Assembly: GCA_963978895.1 (NCBI GenBank)
Contig: OZ022247.1
Coordinates: 1 to 64,000 of the forward strand
Source: Erpobdella octoculata
Taxonomy: Eukaryota; Annelida; Clitellata; Hirudinida; Erpobdellidae
Length of the DNA: 64,000 nucleotides
Direction: 5' to 3'
The notes under the pieces were generated by a model. The model searched no databases, was not told the origin of the DNA, and worked only from the letters and a program-made list of their open reading frames with translations. The position numbers and the translations under genes are program-made. This document shows positions 24,182 to 46,193 of the stretch, one piece after another; position 1 is the first letter of the stretch, and every line of letters begins with the position of its first letter.

Positions 24182-26021
24182 TCATAGTTCTGGAATCGAA
24201 TGATCCATCTTCTTCTTCACAAGACTCCATCCGATGCTGTTCATCAATGAACGAATGACATTAGAAATTATTGTAAAAACAAAAATTTTATTTATTAAAA
24301 GTAATAAATCATAGTGCAGTAACCTTTTTATAATATGTTCACAAAAACTAAATTCATAATTAATGTAAAAACAAAAACTAAATTTGTAATATTTTATTTA
24401 TTAAAGGTATTAAATCATAATTTTGTAACCTTTTCATAATATGGTCATAAATAAACGAAGGTATGATGGTAATCGTAACGGTTCTTCCGCATTTCTCAAA
24501 TATTTCTTTTATTTCCTTTTCCTGTTTTTTAATTAAATATTTTAACTCAAACACGACAACAAATAAATTACATTAAATTAGAATAATCAAACCTTCAAGC
24601 CAACAACATTCTGTCCTTCAACTTCGACCATATGATGCTCAGTCAAAACTCCATTACGGGCGGCAGAAGAATCTTTGACAATCGACGTTATTTTGTTCTC
24701 CTTAAAAACAAATCCAACAGTTCCAATGCTATCCTTCTGTAGTGTGATGGTCCTTTCAAAAGGTCTGGAAAATATATAAATAAAACAAATATATATATAA
24801 AAATAAATTCATTCACATAATAGGCGTGAATTGTCTTTTCTATTCACACTGTACAACCTGTCTCTCACAGCAAGCGTTATTTTTTGAGGAAGAGCTTTCT
24901 TGAAAAACTTTGTAGCTTTATCGCTGTCCCAGCCGGCCACTGTTTCATCGTTGATTTGTAAAATTTGATCTCCAAATCTCAATCCCGCCAACGATGCAGG
25001 CGAACCTTTGGCAACGAAAGATACAAACACTCCCTGAAAAATACAAACAAATGAATAAATGAATGAACGAACGAATGAATGAATTAACGAACAGTAATAA
25101 TACTAATGAAACCGTTACAGAAATAATGCAGATGCAAACCTTGTTTACAGATTGTACTTTGAGTCCGATTTTGCCTTCCTGGTCTTTGCAAAGAACAACA
25201 TGTCTGATTCCCTGTTTTATATCAGCTCTCATCAGACCAAGACTATTTCCTGTTACTGGAGCAACCTGCATTTGTCCAGCTGGAGTTGTTCTGCAGGCAA
25301 CCTAATTTATAAAATATAGAAATCAAATAACAAATAGCTTGTTATGTTTTTAGAACAAAATCTTTATTTTTCCAAACAATATTTTAATAATGATGACTTA
25401 AAAGTCATGAATACTTCATAATCTAGTACAATTCAGATATCTTAAATATAATGTATTAAAAAAATGTTGATTTCAAATATATGAAACAAGTAGACTAAGT
25501 AGAGGAGTACCAGCTTCTAGATCTAGAACACAAATTAAAGCTAGACATAGAAGTTCCATCAAAGATAAAGAGACAAAATAAAATAAATGCTATTCATTTT
25601 GTTCAATTATTTACTTTGATATAAACCAAATAATTAAATAACAACAAATAACCAATAAATATCTAACCTGGCCAGCATTAGGGATAGCTAACTGATTCTG
25701 TTGTTGAATCATTTCAGGAGTTATATTGAGTCCCATATACTCCATCAAAGAAGGATACAATCCACTGGAATCAGCTGAGTAACCAACAGCAGAAAAACCT
25801 TCAACTCCAGCATTACTATAACTCATAGTTAAAGGTGCTGCTGCTATAACTCCTTGATTTTGGAGTTGCAATTGCTGCTGTTGCTAATTAAAGTAATTAA
25901 ACATAAAAAATTACCAATAAAGCAAAAATAAAAAACTAAGAATCTTGAAGCTCAATAAACAACAAAAAACCTGTAAAATATGGTCAACTTTCATGTCTTC
26001 TAAAGAAGGATAGAGGCTCAT
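24182..26021 (-). CDS. SDCBP: Syntenin (tandem PDZ adaptor)
   Basis: Exons 26021-25971, 25883-25668, 25301-25140, 25033-24858, 24764-24593, 24521-24430 and 24236-24182 encode 307 residues (human syntenin-1, 298). The N-terminus [17 protein letters not shown] carries the YPSL motif that binds ALIX. A Gln-rich insert and a second [10 protein letters not shown] motif follow. PDZ1 starts [19 protein letters not shown] with [19 protein letters not shown]2 has [15 protein letters not shown] and [16 protein letters not shown]. The C-terminus is [11 protein letters not shown]. Syntenin links syndecans and phosphoinositides to ALIX in exosome formation. A downstream AATAAA on the minus strand lies at 24141-24146. 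The start codon is 600 bp from the divergent PDK start. Confidence 0.95.
24290..24445 (-). repeat. 106-bp duplication spanning syntenin exon 6 donor
   Basis: Two similar copies: the true exon end plus donor (reading CATATTATGAAAAG|GTTACA on the minus strand at about 24425-24445), and a diverged copy 106 nt downstream in the intron (CATATTATAAAAAGGTTACT at about 24319-24338). Flanking AT-rich intron sequence is duplicated with it. Confidence 0.8.
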
Positions 26022-26621
26022 CGTGATAAGTTTCGTTTTTAATAATAAATAATCAAAATTCCAACAAGATAGACAATCGGAACTACTGATACTGCCACTT
26101 TACTTAAATACGAATAAAATTTGACTTTATTTAGTCAAATTATAAAGCTTTTGACTTTACTGAGAACAAATAGAATACAAATAGGATACAACCAAACCCA
26201 GGTATTAACGTATTTATTAACGAATATAAACTACAATACGGCCTACAATTAGACAATCAGCAGTCACAAGTCACAGCACAATGAGTAAGCCAAGCCAAGT
26301 ACGCAACAATTAATAATGCAACAACACGATCAAGACTACAAAACGAACTTCAAAAATATTCTTAGATTAAATTTTTAGCTAATAATTTAATAACTAATTA
26401 AAACTTTTTAAGCCCTGACATTCTTATATGCAGACGCTATTTCACTTAAATTAACAATAATTTTTTATAAAACCTTATAAACATAATGTTTTTAAATATG
26501 ATTGGAATTTGATGAAGGTTAAAACCTAGGTTAACTTTTTAAATTTAATAATTCGACAATAGGTTGTGGTGTTATTCTTACTGGAGATGTTAAAAGTGGT
26601 GCATAGCAAGTTTATCTCGAA

Positions 26622-29501
26622 ATGAAACTAACTTTTTGTTTATTACGTAACGCTAGTAAGGCCGTAGATTACTATGGGAGGTATCACCCTAGCGTGTTAT
26701 CTATCCAGCAGTTCATTGATTTTGGTTAGTTAGTTGATCAGTTAGTAATAGTTAGCTAGTGTTTAACAAGTTGGGTTTTTTATTTTTGTTGGTGCTTTGT
26801 CTTGTTACTTGTGGTCAGAGATGTAGTCATGACTTTTTTTTTTGCAAGATCATGGTTTTTGAGGTCAAGACTTTCTCCAAGGCCATGATTAAGAGTTAAG
26901 ACTAAGACAGACTTTTACCTCCAAGACTATAAAAGACACTAACTCACTAACACTAAGACTGACTAAGAGTGACTAAGACCTAAAACTTTTTCTTCACGAC
27001 TACAATCAAAACTTTTTTTTGAAACCATGAAAAAATTAGAATTTTTGCCTTACAACAAATGTTTTTGAAAAAAAAAACCATCATGCATTTATGCTTTTAT
27101 GTCTTAGTATTTATAAATATTTTAAAAGTGTTAATACTTTGTGTTTTTTTTACCTAAAAAGGTCTTGAAACTTAGCAAGACTTTTAGTCCAAGATTGTGC
27201 AAGACTCTTGTTTTGTTTTAGATAAAATAAAATAAATAAAATAAAATAAAATAAATTGAGTCCAAGACCGAGACCAAGTTGAAGACCAAGATTATATTTT
27301 TTGTACTTGAGGAATACACCACTGTTTGTGGTATACTGTAATTTTATGTAATGTGTCTTATTATGGGTCTCATTTTCTAAATCATTCAGTTAACCAATGT
27401 TTGCATTGTCGTATTAGGTCTTTTTTTTAACTTTAAAGTTTTTGAAAAATGTCTTTTGTTTAATAAAATGATTTATTTAGAAATTGTTGTCAAACAATTT
27501 GCCATAACCTGTAACTGTTTGATTAATCATTTGAAGGAAGAAAGAATAACTCGGCAAAGAGTTCGTTTTTATTTCTGAGAAAAGAAATTCCGGTAAGGCT
27601 AGCTAACATTATGAAAGAAATTCAATTGCTGCCTGAACAACTTCTGGAAACTGATGCAGTTAAAACCGTGAGAGGATGGTAAAAAACAATGTTTTTATCA
27701 ATTTAAGTACACGGTAAGCTTAGATAGAAGAAATTGAAGTAATGACATTTTCTAGGTACGAAAAGAGCTTCGAAGAAATTTTAGAATTTGAAGAAGTTGA
27801 TCCTAATAACGACAAGACCTTAAAAAAGTAAAATAATATTGATAAATTTGTGTTTCTATATATATATACGCAACTATTTTCTTTTTCTGTAATAATTATG
27901 ATAACGATACATTGTCCTAAGTATTTTTAATAATTTAAAGCTAAAATTTTATTTAGATTCTTAGAGTCTTTGGACACGATTAGGAACCGTCATCTCTCCG
28001 TTGTTGAAACAATGGCAGAAGGAGTGGTGAGAATGAAAGACAGTGTAGAGGATAAAGAATTGAAAAGAATGGATGAAAGAATTCATTACTTTTTAGACAG
28101 ATTCTATCTTAGTCGTATAAGCATCAGGCTGATCATTCATCAACATTGTAATTAAGTCTCTTTTTATATGCTTTTATTAACTTTCACTTGTCCAGATGTC
28201 CATGGGATGTCTGCAAACGTTTTAAAGTTTTCTTTTTTATTTTTTGCTTTTATTTTATTGATTTATATATTCAATATTTTTATTTAGTGCTTTTGTTTGG
28301 TAACAAAAATGCCGAAAGCAATTCAAGTTTTGTTGGTTGTTTCGATCCAGATTGTGATGTTTTAGCAGTAGCAAAAGGTTTAAATTTTGTTTATTGATAA
28401 GAATTTTGCTTATGATTAAATGATTAAGTTATAAGATATTTTTTTTTATTTTCTAAATGTGTTTTTGTTTTCAAAATTATTTAGATGCATACGAAAATGC
28501 TAGATTTTTGTGTGAACAGTACTATTCTGTTGCTCCCGAATGCAATTTCTCCAGTAGCAAGCGTGAGTTTGTTAATTTTCATTGCTTAAAGATTTATTTT
28601 GATTTTATGATGACCGATCTCTTTTAAAATAAGCTTTCGATAAGGATTCTGAGGATGACAGAGTTTTAATGACATATGTTCCTGTTCATCTATATTACAT
28701 ACTTTTTGAACTCTTCAAGGTAAATTATGTTTGTTAGTTATTTTGAACAATTTAGTTTAAATTAGTTGTTTAAATTTAATATGCATTTTAAATTGTCCGT
28801 AGAACTCATTGAGGGCAGTTGTTGAATTCGGTCAAGAAAAGTCAGATAAGCTTCCTCCACTTAATCTTCTTGTCTGCAAAGGGAGAGAGGATGTATCTAT
28901 AAGGGTTTGTTGTTGTTATTATTGAATAGTTATATAAAGAGATGAATTGTTAAATTAATCCTCCTTTCAGCTTGGGGATCAAGGAGGTGGTGTACCAAGA
29001 ATGGATTTGGAAAAGGTTTTCAACTATTTGTACTCTACTGCCACTCCACCACCATCAAGTAACTTGTCGGGCAACAATGCTCCTTTGGTTCGTAATTTCA
29101 TCAAGTTTGTGTCAGATTAGTTTATAATTCATATCCAATATTGACCATATGTTTTAAAAAATTGTAATAGGCAGGATATGGTTACGGGCTTCCTCTAGCT
29201 AGACTTTATGCTAAATATTTTAATGGAGACCTTGTTTTAAATTCTGTGGATGGATTTGGAACTGATGCTCTAGTCTATTTGAAGGTTGAAAAAAATACCA
29301 TTTTAGTTATGCTTTCATCTTTTAGTGCTGTTTTTCTACTGTACTTTGGATTTAGTGTTAAGAAAGTTATTTTATGTTACTCAGGTATTGCCAAAAGAAG
29401 CTAGTGAGTTGCTGCCTATATACAATAAAACCTCGTCTTTGAAGTACACTGAACACGTTAGAGCAAAAGATTGGAGTGAACCACATTACAGAGATTATTA
29501 G
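26622..29501 (+). CDS. PDK: Pyruvate dehydrogenase kinase, mitochondrial
   Basis: Eleven exons: 26622-26724, 27537-27678, 27756-27827, 27957-28147, 28288-28377, 28485-28562, 28634-28719, 28803-28904, 28971-29087, 29171-29284, 29385-29501. They give 403 residues with all phases matching. The start encodes a basic leader then [20 protein letters not shown], the PDK N-terminal helix. The histidine-bearing region [20 protein letters not shown] and the GHKL ATPase boxes follow: N box [13 protein letters not shown]1 DQGGGVP, G2 [13 protein letters not shown], and [11 protein letters not shown]. The C-terminal DW motif is KDWSEPH. It phosphorylates E1-alpha of pyruvate dehydrogenase in the matrix and so inhibits it. 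A polyadenylation signal is at 29658-29663. Confidence 0.95.
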
Positions 29502-29830
29502 GAGGCTATGGCGATGTCAACTTATTCGGGGACACTGCGTTTAAATGCCTGATTTTCTGCTGGGTCGGGGTGGTTCTTTTTTGGCTTTGCTTTATACGGT
29601 TTTCTAAAAAGAAATTGCTCATTTTATTTAGCCATGAGTTAATACCAGCGGGAAGTTAATAAAAAAAAATTGAGTGTTTTTGGTAACGTGTTGATGTTGA
29701 TTAAATATTTACAAACCGCGACCGGCGATGGAACGGAATAACTTAGCTTCTCCGTAGCGCCGTAGCGCTTATTGCGTGTGGTTGTTATGTCGATTTTAGG
29801 AAAAAAGCAATTGATTTTGAACGCACCACC

Positions 29831-30979
29831 ATGAATAGTTGCATCGGAGCCCTAGGTTTCGGCGAACCTGTGCTTAACGACATCGAGCAAGCAATTCGCG
29901 ACTGTTCAATACTGCGTCTCCAGACACTTCTTTCAGAAAACCGTCCGTCGAAATCACTGATTAACTGCCGAAATCTTCTCCATCAGGCAGCTTGGCTAGG
30001 GCACACAGGTTGTGTCCAACTTCTGCTGGAGTACGGTATAGAACCAGACAAACCTCACACTACAAATGGTTGCACAGCTCTACATCTGGCGCATTTTTGT
30101 ACTATCGAAGACAGAGATTGTTTCAAGACAATTCATATATTAGTAGAAGCAGGGGCAAATATTAATAGCCCTGGTGGTAGAAGATGTGGAAAGGTTCCGC
30201 TGAGACATGCCATTCAACACCAAAGGAAGGATTCAGTTGAAGCATTACTGGCAGAAGGTTCTCAAATTGACGTTTCATCCATGCTACTTGCGATGGACAT
30301 TGGAAACTTTTCTATTCTCGAAATGCTGATCTTGCACGGAGGAAACTGTGGACCAAAATTAGAATCTAACAAATTTTGGGGAGAGGTTTTACAGAAGTGA
30401 ATATAACATTTTTCACTTATTTCATCTTATGAAAATGTATAACAGTTCCTTTATTCAACTGTTTCCTCCATCAACGAATGTTTTTATTTCAGGTTTATCT
30501 ATCTTCCCCCGAAATCTCAGGAGGCCTTTCGGGCAATGTTGCGACTGATTATAAGAGCAACAGTTACCAGTCCTGTAAAATCTAAAGAGGATCTTCAGAT
30601 TTCCACATCAGAAAATCAAGATGGAGTAGCCTCAGGTTGTATTTCGTCTGCATCAGCTGAAAGTTCAAAAGCAGACTACGAGGTTAGAAGGTTATTAAAG
30701 AATCCCGACCATAAGCAATTGGCTGTGAGCCTTTTAGATGGCTTGCTGAGAAATGGGTTTAAGCTGACCAGGAGTCTTGCTGTACTGGCAGTGAGAAATG
30801 GCTTTGACAGAACATCTTTAAAGTTTTACTTGACGTGTCCCCCTTCTCTAAGGGATAGTTGCGTCTGTGTCATCCGGCATCACTTGGCAATTCGCGAAGG
30901 AAACATTTACTCTGGATTGAAACAGGTTGAATTGCCACCTGCTCTGAATAATCTCATTTTGCTTAGCGACTTATTCTGA
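29831..30979 (+). CDS. Ankyrin repeat and SOCS box-like protein
   Basis: Two exons, 29831-30396 and 30493-30979, joined AA|G, give 350 residues. Ankyrin repeats are visible at about residues 45-75 (NCRNLLHQAAWLGHTGCVQL), 78-120 (NGCTALHLAHF ... HILVEAGANIN) and 125-185 (VPLRHAIQHQRKDSVEALLA, then LLAMDIGNFSILEMLILHGG). The C-terminal 45 residues (SLRDSCVCVIRHHL ... VELPPALNNLIL) look like a SOCS box: a BC box for Elongin B/C and a Leu-Pro-Pro Cul5-type box. ASB proteins are substrate receptors of Cullin-5 ubiquitin ligases. Which ASB subfamily it belongs to, and its substrate, cannot be told. It lies 330 bp behind PDK on the same strand. Confidence 0.75.
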
Positions 30980-31343
30980 GGATGGTGCGTGCAGCTTGTT
31001 TAAGCAGATGATTTGCATTCATGTAGTACTTACTGCTTTCCATTTCACGTTCAATTTGTTTCAAATGTATTTACAGTAAATACTTTTATAATATCTCTTT
31101 ATCTGCTTGTAAATAATTGTCTAATTTTGTGCTAATCAATACAAAAACAACCTTTCAGAAGTTTTAATTTTTACATTTCAAGACACAGTGTTGCATTATA
31201 AAAATGTTTACCTCAAACTAAAAATAAAAAGGTACGTATATTATAATAATTATTATAAACTCAATACAAATGCTTAAAATTAAAATTTCCAGGCATGACA
31301 TGTAAGTGAGCAGTCTTTAGTAACGTTCAATCGCTCGATATCT

Positions 31344-40004
<8,661 letters not shown>

Positions 40005-40930
40005 TTTTTCCAATCCTCCAATGAATTACGAAAACTCCAGTTCAATTTTGCTCCAAATGACAAAATCACTGGCGTCTTCGACTTGTGCGTCTAAAAAATT
40101 ACAGCTATATAAATTTTATTGTATAACACAGAAAAAACGTGTTTTCATATTCTACCGTTAAGGCAGACAAATCCTCTCTCTCTCTTATTTATTACAATAT
40201 GTAGGTTTATATACCTATATTTTATACAACGATCATCACCATGACCATTATAAATATGAGTCTGCTGGCCCGATTCCAGCAAAATTTTCCAATCGAAATG
40301 TCCTTGACAGCGAAAGTAGAAAATTTCTGTTCAACCGGGTTTAAATATTAGTGTGGAGTAACTGACACAATTAATTGTCTACAGACCAATACAATGTCTC
40401 AATTAAAAATACAACATTCCGTCGTACACGTCGTATAGGTAATACAGTTCGAACACATTTGTGGAGTATACACCTACTCGAAAGAAATTGTTGCTACAAC
40501 GAACAAGACCCAGACATCATATACGAACAAACGTTGTCCTCGGCGTACAACAAAAACACAGTTCCCAATAATCAACTGATGATGTGATGGTAGTATATAC
40601 ACATACGGTCTACAGCTGCATGCAACACACGAACATTTATGATTCAGCCTCTCTAAATGCTTAATTTCTCGGCAAGTTAGAATAAATTACACCTGTTCTT
40701 GTTTAACGCACACAAAAAACGAGATTCAACAAAGTATAATTTGTTCAATAATGATCATAATAATTGAATTTTTTAACGTGATGAAGTTTTTACTGGTTAT
40801 TCTCAGGGCCCATAGTACGAAATCCTCTGTATAGGTATCTAGTATCTATTATATTACCTTTATGATAGGTATAATACTAATAATACATAATAGAGGATGC
40901 ACACGCTGAATTTTGTATTGTATCGTATCG
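40005..40930. other. Upstream region of NACA, no gene seen
   Basis: It should contain the NACA promoter. Several short open frames (for example 40375-40587) have no recognisable family, splice context or codon pattern. I see nothing else supportable. Confidence 0.5.
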
Positions 40931-41155
40931 TATCGTGTCGTGTCGTGTTGTGTTGTGTTGTGTTGTGTTGTGTTGTGTTGTGTTGTGTTGTGTTGTTGTG
41001 TTGTGTTGTGTTGTGTTGTGTTGTGTTGTGTTGTGTTGTGTTGTGTTGTGTTGTGTTGTGTTGTGTTGTGTTGTGTTGTGTTGTGTTGTGTTGTGTTGTG
41101 TTGTGATGTGCTGTGTAGCGTCGCGTCGCGTCGCATCGTATCGTATTGTATTGTA
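40931..41155. repeat. (TGTTG)n pentanucleotide array
   Basis: About 33 units of GTTGT with flanking degenerate CGTAT/CGTGT units on both sides, suggesting the array expanded from a (TCGTA)-like precursor. It yields artificial Cys-Val or Thr-Gln-His-Asn open frames. Confidence 0.95.
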
Positions 41156-41279
41156 TTTTGTATTGTACCCTAAAGGCGTGTCGAGTGCTCAAATTTCCGG
41201 AGACGACAATGGGAAAGTGACCGGTACTTGCATACATTTTCCAAACGATAAAGTACACTATATCTACTTAAGATGAAAA

Positions 41280-41490
41280 AAACGCTTGGAGACAAAGGCT
41301 TCTACTTCTATCATCATGCAGGTCCCACTTACTTGAAATAATCTACCGGCTTACCACCCTTTCTTCGAGACTACGATAAAATTTCTTCCTTGAAATCCTT
41401 AAAAAACATTTGAAAACTTATCTTTTAAAAACTATAATATAATATCTGAGATGCGCTGGACTGTATGCGCCTGTGTGATGTATATTATTA
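41280..41490 (+). pseudogene. Degraded LINE reverse transcriptase C-terminus
   Basis: The stretch LPPFLRDYDKISSLKSLKKH with LKTYLL, readable with one frame change near 41400, resembles the terminal segment of non-LTR RT proteins. It is followed by the (ACTC)n array. Short and damaged, so low confidence. Confidence 0.35.
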
Positions 41491-41530
41491 TTATTAATAG
41501 GCTAAGAAATAACTGAGTAATCTCCCAGCC

Positions 41531-41818
41531 TCAATTATTCACTCACTCACTCACACTCACTCACTCACTCACTCACTCACTCACTCACTCACTCACTCAC
41601 TCACTCACTCACTCACTCACTCACTCACTCACTCACTCACTCACTCACTCACTCACTCACTCACTCACTCACTCACTCACTCACTCACTCACTCACTCAC
41701 TCACTCACTCACTCACTCACTCACTCACTCACTCACTCACTCACTCACTCACTCACTCACTCACTCACTCACTCACTCACTCACTCACTCACTCACTCAC
41801 TCACTCACCACTCACTCA
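41531..41818. repeat. (ACTC)n tetranucleotide array
   Basis: About 70 units with three single-base irregularities near the ends. Confidence 0.97.
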
Positions 41819-41934
41819 GAAGCTTGCTCAGTCTGGAACGTAGGGGCGCACCCAATGTGGGGATTTCTTGGCTGGAAATAAATATCACTCCCTACAGTCG
41901 GACGTCGATAAAAGGGGTAGGGCTTATATATTCA

Positions 41935-42125
41935 TAAAATATATAAAAATGAAAGCTTGTATGTTTGTATCTATCGGCACAAAATGTAAACACCTGAACC
42001 AATTTTATTAAAATTTGGTGCACCCGAGGATGTGGTTTGTGTCCATTTAGCATAAAATTTTCCAGCAGGTTGACTTTTTTGGCTCAAAACCCAGGCAACG
42101 CCTGGTATCCCAACATGTTCTAATA
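41935..42125 (+). mobile_element. Dispersed repeat related to the element at 8630-9035
   Basis: The head TATATAAAAATGAAAGCTTG, the middle motif CCAATTTTATTAAAATTTGG and the tail CCAGGCAACGCCTGGTATCCC correspond in order to head and tail parts of the minisatellite-cored element, without the core. Confidence 0.5.
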
Positions 42126-42794
42126 TATCGTGGAAATGTACATTTATATATTTTTTTAAATAGCTTAAATAAATTTACAGCACTCTACAATTACAAGTTT
42201 CTTGACATTTCGCTGCACTTGCTCTATAAATTCATATGTTAACCCTGTTATTCGAGAACTTTCTGCCACTGAAAGTTTTATAGAGCACATAATTACGGAA
42301 GGTGTAATATTTCACTTTTCTTAGAAGCAGTTTTTTTAAGAGGGGCGGGGAAAGGACTTAGTTCAAGGAAAAAACCAAAGCCACCATTTAAAATCTGTGC
42401 TTACGTTCCGTATTATCACTCGACCTTGGCTAATAACTATATATTGATTCCTTGTAATTTTGCAAAATATTTCTCATCCTTAATAGCATACTTACGTGTA
42501 ATGATTTTATCATACTTATTAGTTCGTATATTTATTAAATGCTATTATTAAATTGCGTGTATTTACACATTCAGAAATAAAATGTATGCAAAATATATTT
42601 TTTGTTTATTATAACTCATGATAATTAATTATGTTTAGAAATTTCAAAAGTCAATCTGACACTGAAAATTGGTGAAAATTTTAATTCAGCTCCACAGGAG
42701 AAGTTTAATAAAGGCTCATTATTTTTTTTTTTTATAAAAATTCGTTCTCCCAACTCAAACTTCTGGATTGGCCTCGATTTCTTGAGTCTGAAGT

Positions 42795-42866
42795 CATATG
42801 CCCTTTCTCGCCTTTGAGCAAGACTTAAGTCTTGGAAAAGGCGTTGTAAAAGAAAAATGAAAATGA
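42795..42866 (+). repeat. SINE tail module, second copy
   Basis: GCCCTTTCTCGCCTTTGAGC then AAGACTTAAGTCTTGG and AAAAGGCGTTGTAAAAG, identical to 31697-31755 over about 60 bases. Confidence 0.75.
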
Positions 42867-44468
42867 AATTATCATCTAATAAGCTTAAAAAAGAAGCAAT
42901 GGCGAAAACTTCGAAACGTTACCGTGATTAGCAATTTACGAAGTTTTTTATATTTCAGAAATGCTTTTATACCACCTCGTAGCCTGCCATTTTATTTGAG
43001 GAAATCACCGGTTAAGTTAAAATCAATCTCCGTGAAGCATGTTGAATACCCGCGCTAGGTGCTCTGTCAGCGGTAATAATAAAAAAAAATATGAAAACAT
43101 TCATTCTACACGCTTCCTCGTTAATATAAAGCTGAAATAAACTTGAATAGCAAAATATAATTTGCGACAAAAAAAACTACCTGTTCTACCTGAATTTACA
43201 AATCCCAAAATAACAGGAAATAATACATTTAGAATTCCACCTGGAGAAGAGGGCAACTTCAAGCCACGAACAGCCAATCTGCACCCAGATGATCCAAACA
43301 ACGAAGAAGCAAAACAAACTCAATTTTGCTTCGACTATACTGTGTGTATGTTTATATGTCGGAGATAGCCGTACTATCAGCTCAACTTTACAGCTGAACA
43401 CTTTGCTCAGACAGAGAAAACTATTCCAAGGTCTACTATAGTAGTGCACAAAACATATATTTTAGTATTTTATTATCATACTGAACCGGACAAAAATATG
43501 GTTCAACAATTTTATTTCAGAAATAAATTTCATATATCAATTTATTTCAATAAATAATTGAAGAACCTATGAACCTATTTCGTTTCGTTATCGCTGCTTG
43601 ATCGTCTGCTGCACTGTATACCTCGTAAATTTCCAGCATCTTCACTAACGCAACGCTATTGCTCTCCATCAACTTTCTAATATCCTTATTTATTTCGAAT
43701 GTCGAATAAAATGCAAAACAAATACAAATTTCAAACACTAACTTGTTTGAAGTTAAAAGTTTTCTTTCTTCTTTTTTTTATAAAAATACAACAAAAACGT
43801 GGTACCAACTTATAATAAAATGTGAAACTATAACTGTATTAAGTATTGGATATATATATATCTATCTTATTTATGGCATAAAGTATTTCTCGCGTGAACT
43901 CAAAAGCTCGCTCCCTAGTAGGCGGAAAGAGGTTTTTGTGCCACGCAGAGTTAGTTGTTTAGCCAAAAATTGTTTCGCTTTGATAGATGGATAACACGAT
44001 CTTTCATAGATGCGTCCGTGTTTGTGAGTGAGTGTGTGTGTGTGTGTGTCTGTGTGAATTTGTGTGCTTTAGATAGCTGATGTTATGGATTTGATTCGTA
44101 TACACAGTACAGTACACCTCGGTGGGTTTTTTAGATAGAATTGTAAAGGGATTACAAACAAGCCAACAAAAAAATACACAAACTACCACAACAAGACAGA
44201 CTCAAACACACAATAAGCAGAGAACGTAACAATGATAATGTAAAAAAAAATTATAAACCATGGTACTGCGAGGAATCACAGTTCCAATATGCATGTGTAT
44301 TGCGATGACGCTATCTAGGTATCTAAAGGTACAGTTACTTGTATAATTTTCTTATAAACTATAAATATTTTCTTTTGTATCACATACAATGCAGTTATCC
44401 AATTTATTTGAGAAAGAATTTTATGCTCTCCATTTTTTACAAACTTTTATTTATTTAAGTTAAAATCT

Positions 44469-44504
<36 letters not shown>

Positions 44505-46193
44505 GTGTGGTTTTCTCTGTACGCAAATCTTGCAAGTAAAATTTAACCAGCTTTTTGACTAGCTAGGAAGCTGAAACTTTCAGCATAGCTTTATATTGGA
44601 TGACAATACATGATTCAATTTAAAAAAAAATAATTTGAACATCTTTCGTACTTCTAAATCGAGTGTATTTGAAATTAAAGTTTGTGTTAAAAAACTCGTT
44701 TTTTTCTTTTACTTGTTAGTAGGATAATTGCTGGCGTGCATGCAACGGAATGTTGTGTGTGTGTGTGTTCGTTTATATGTATGGTTCTCACGTACATATT
44801 TTAATCAGTATGTTGTGTATGCGTGTGCGTTTATGTGTGATGGTTCTCGTGCACATTTATGTGCGTGTGTGCATACTTCTATCAATATGTTGTGCGTGTG
44901 TGTGTGGATGCTTACGTGCATACTTCTATCAGTACTTTGTATGTCCCCGCGTGCATACTTCTATTGATAATATTGTGTATGTGCTCGCATGCAGGGCCGC
45001 TGAAAGAAAACTTGGGCCCAGGGAAAATAATTAACCCCGGGGCACATTCAAAAGCCTTGAAAAAAATTTCTTGCGTTTTTTTAGCTATAATAGCCCATGA
45101 CTTGGGGGATAGCCGTAGGTACTTTAAAAAAAAATTGGAAAGACATCTCAAATTTTTCAGAATTTCTTCAGATTAGGACCCTCCAAAAAGTGTAGTTCCC
45201 GGGTATTATTCCAGTCTCTACCCTCGCTCTAGCCCTGTTTCCGTGCATCCTTCTATTGGTGTGTGTTGTGTACGGGCGTGCAGACTTGTTGTCTATGTGT
45301 GTTCACTTGTTGTTTGATTAACGTCTGTATCTGTCTGAGACAATTTAGACGGGATGTATGTTTGAGTGTTTGTGTAAGTGCGTTGACCCTATTTGTTCAC
45401 TTCACTCACTGGCTGGGTCTGGAACGCTGACGTCATGTGGTGGGTGGAAGCTTAGCTGTTGATTTTTGAGTAGATTCGAGAAGACGGCACAATTATTATT
45501 GTTTTTTTTAAACTCAATTTTAGTTTTTTAATTTAATTTTAAAACAGTTTAAAATGTTTTAGGACCAAGTAGGCTCCCGTGCATTTTTCTTGCTTTCAAG
45601 ATAGACAAGCGAGCTCGTCCTTCTGCATCTAAAATACTTAATCATGTGTTTGTATGCAGTATGGAGCTTACCTGATGGTTATTGTGAAAACAATAGACAT
45701 GTATGAGTATGTAGATTGCATATATGTGAGGACACCCCGAGTTCACGGTCAGGCTTTAAAGGGCTCCACAGTTTCTGGTGACTCGTTTTGCACTATATTC
45801 AGCCCAAACATCACTTACACACACACATATTACGTGATTTAACGAGGTTTATAATCACCATTATTAAGCACATCATCAGGGATCGTATCCAAACCCGTTT
45901 ACTATCATCATAAATGAAAAAGCACACACCCGATGTGCTCAACCACCTACTTCTTAAAGACTGAGACCGGACAAGGAGGGGTCATTCAGTAAGAAGTCAA
46001 ACCAGTTAAAGTCTCTTTCTTATATCAGTTAAAAACAACGTCTGAAAAACAAGAAGACTTTTTTTCACATCAGATGATAAATCTACTCACGACAAATTTC
46101 ACAAAGCAAATATCAGAAAATAGAAGAAAAAACAAGCAGAGAATGCAAATAAAAAAGAAGAAAAACTGAAGCAGACGACACAAATTCTTCTCT
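42867..46193. other. Intergenic, repeat-rich, no confident gene
   Basis: Contains (TG)n tracts near 44030 and 44478, GT-rich sequence 44750-45000, and a repeat fragment at about 44995-45235 (starting GGGCCGCTGAAAGAAAACTT, with TTGGGCCC and CCCGGG motifs). Open frames at 43162-43368 (beginning at TTG) and 43738-43547 (minus) have some protein-like composition, but I cannot place them in a family or gene model. Confidence 0.5.

Noticed and set aside
40375..40587. 70-residue + strand ORF as a gene
   Set aside because: No family resemblance, no splice or polyadenylation context, and ordinary for chance in this composition.
40849..41276. Thr-Gln-His-Asn or Cys-Val repeat ORFs
   Set aside because: Readings of the (TGTTG)n array.
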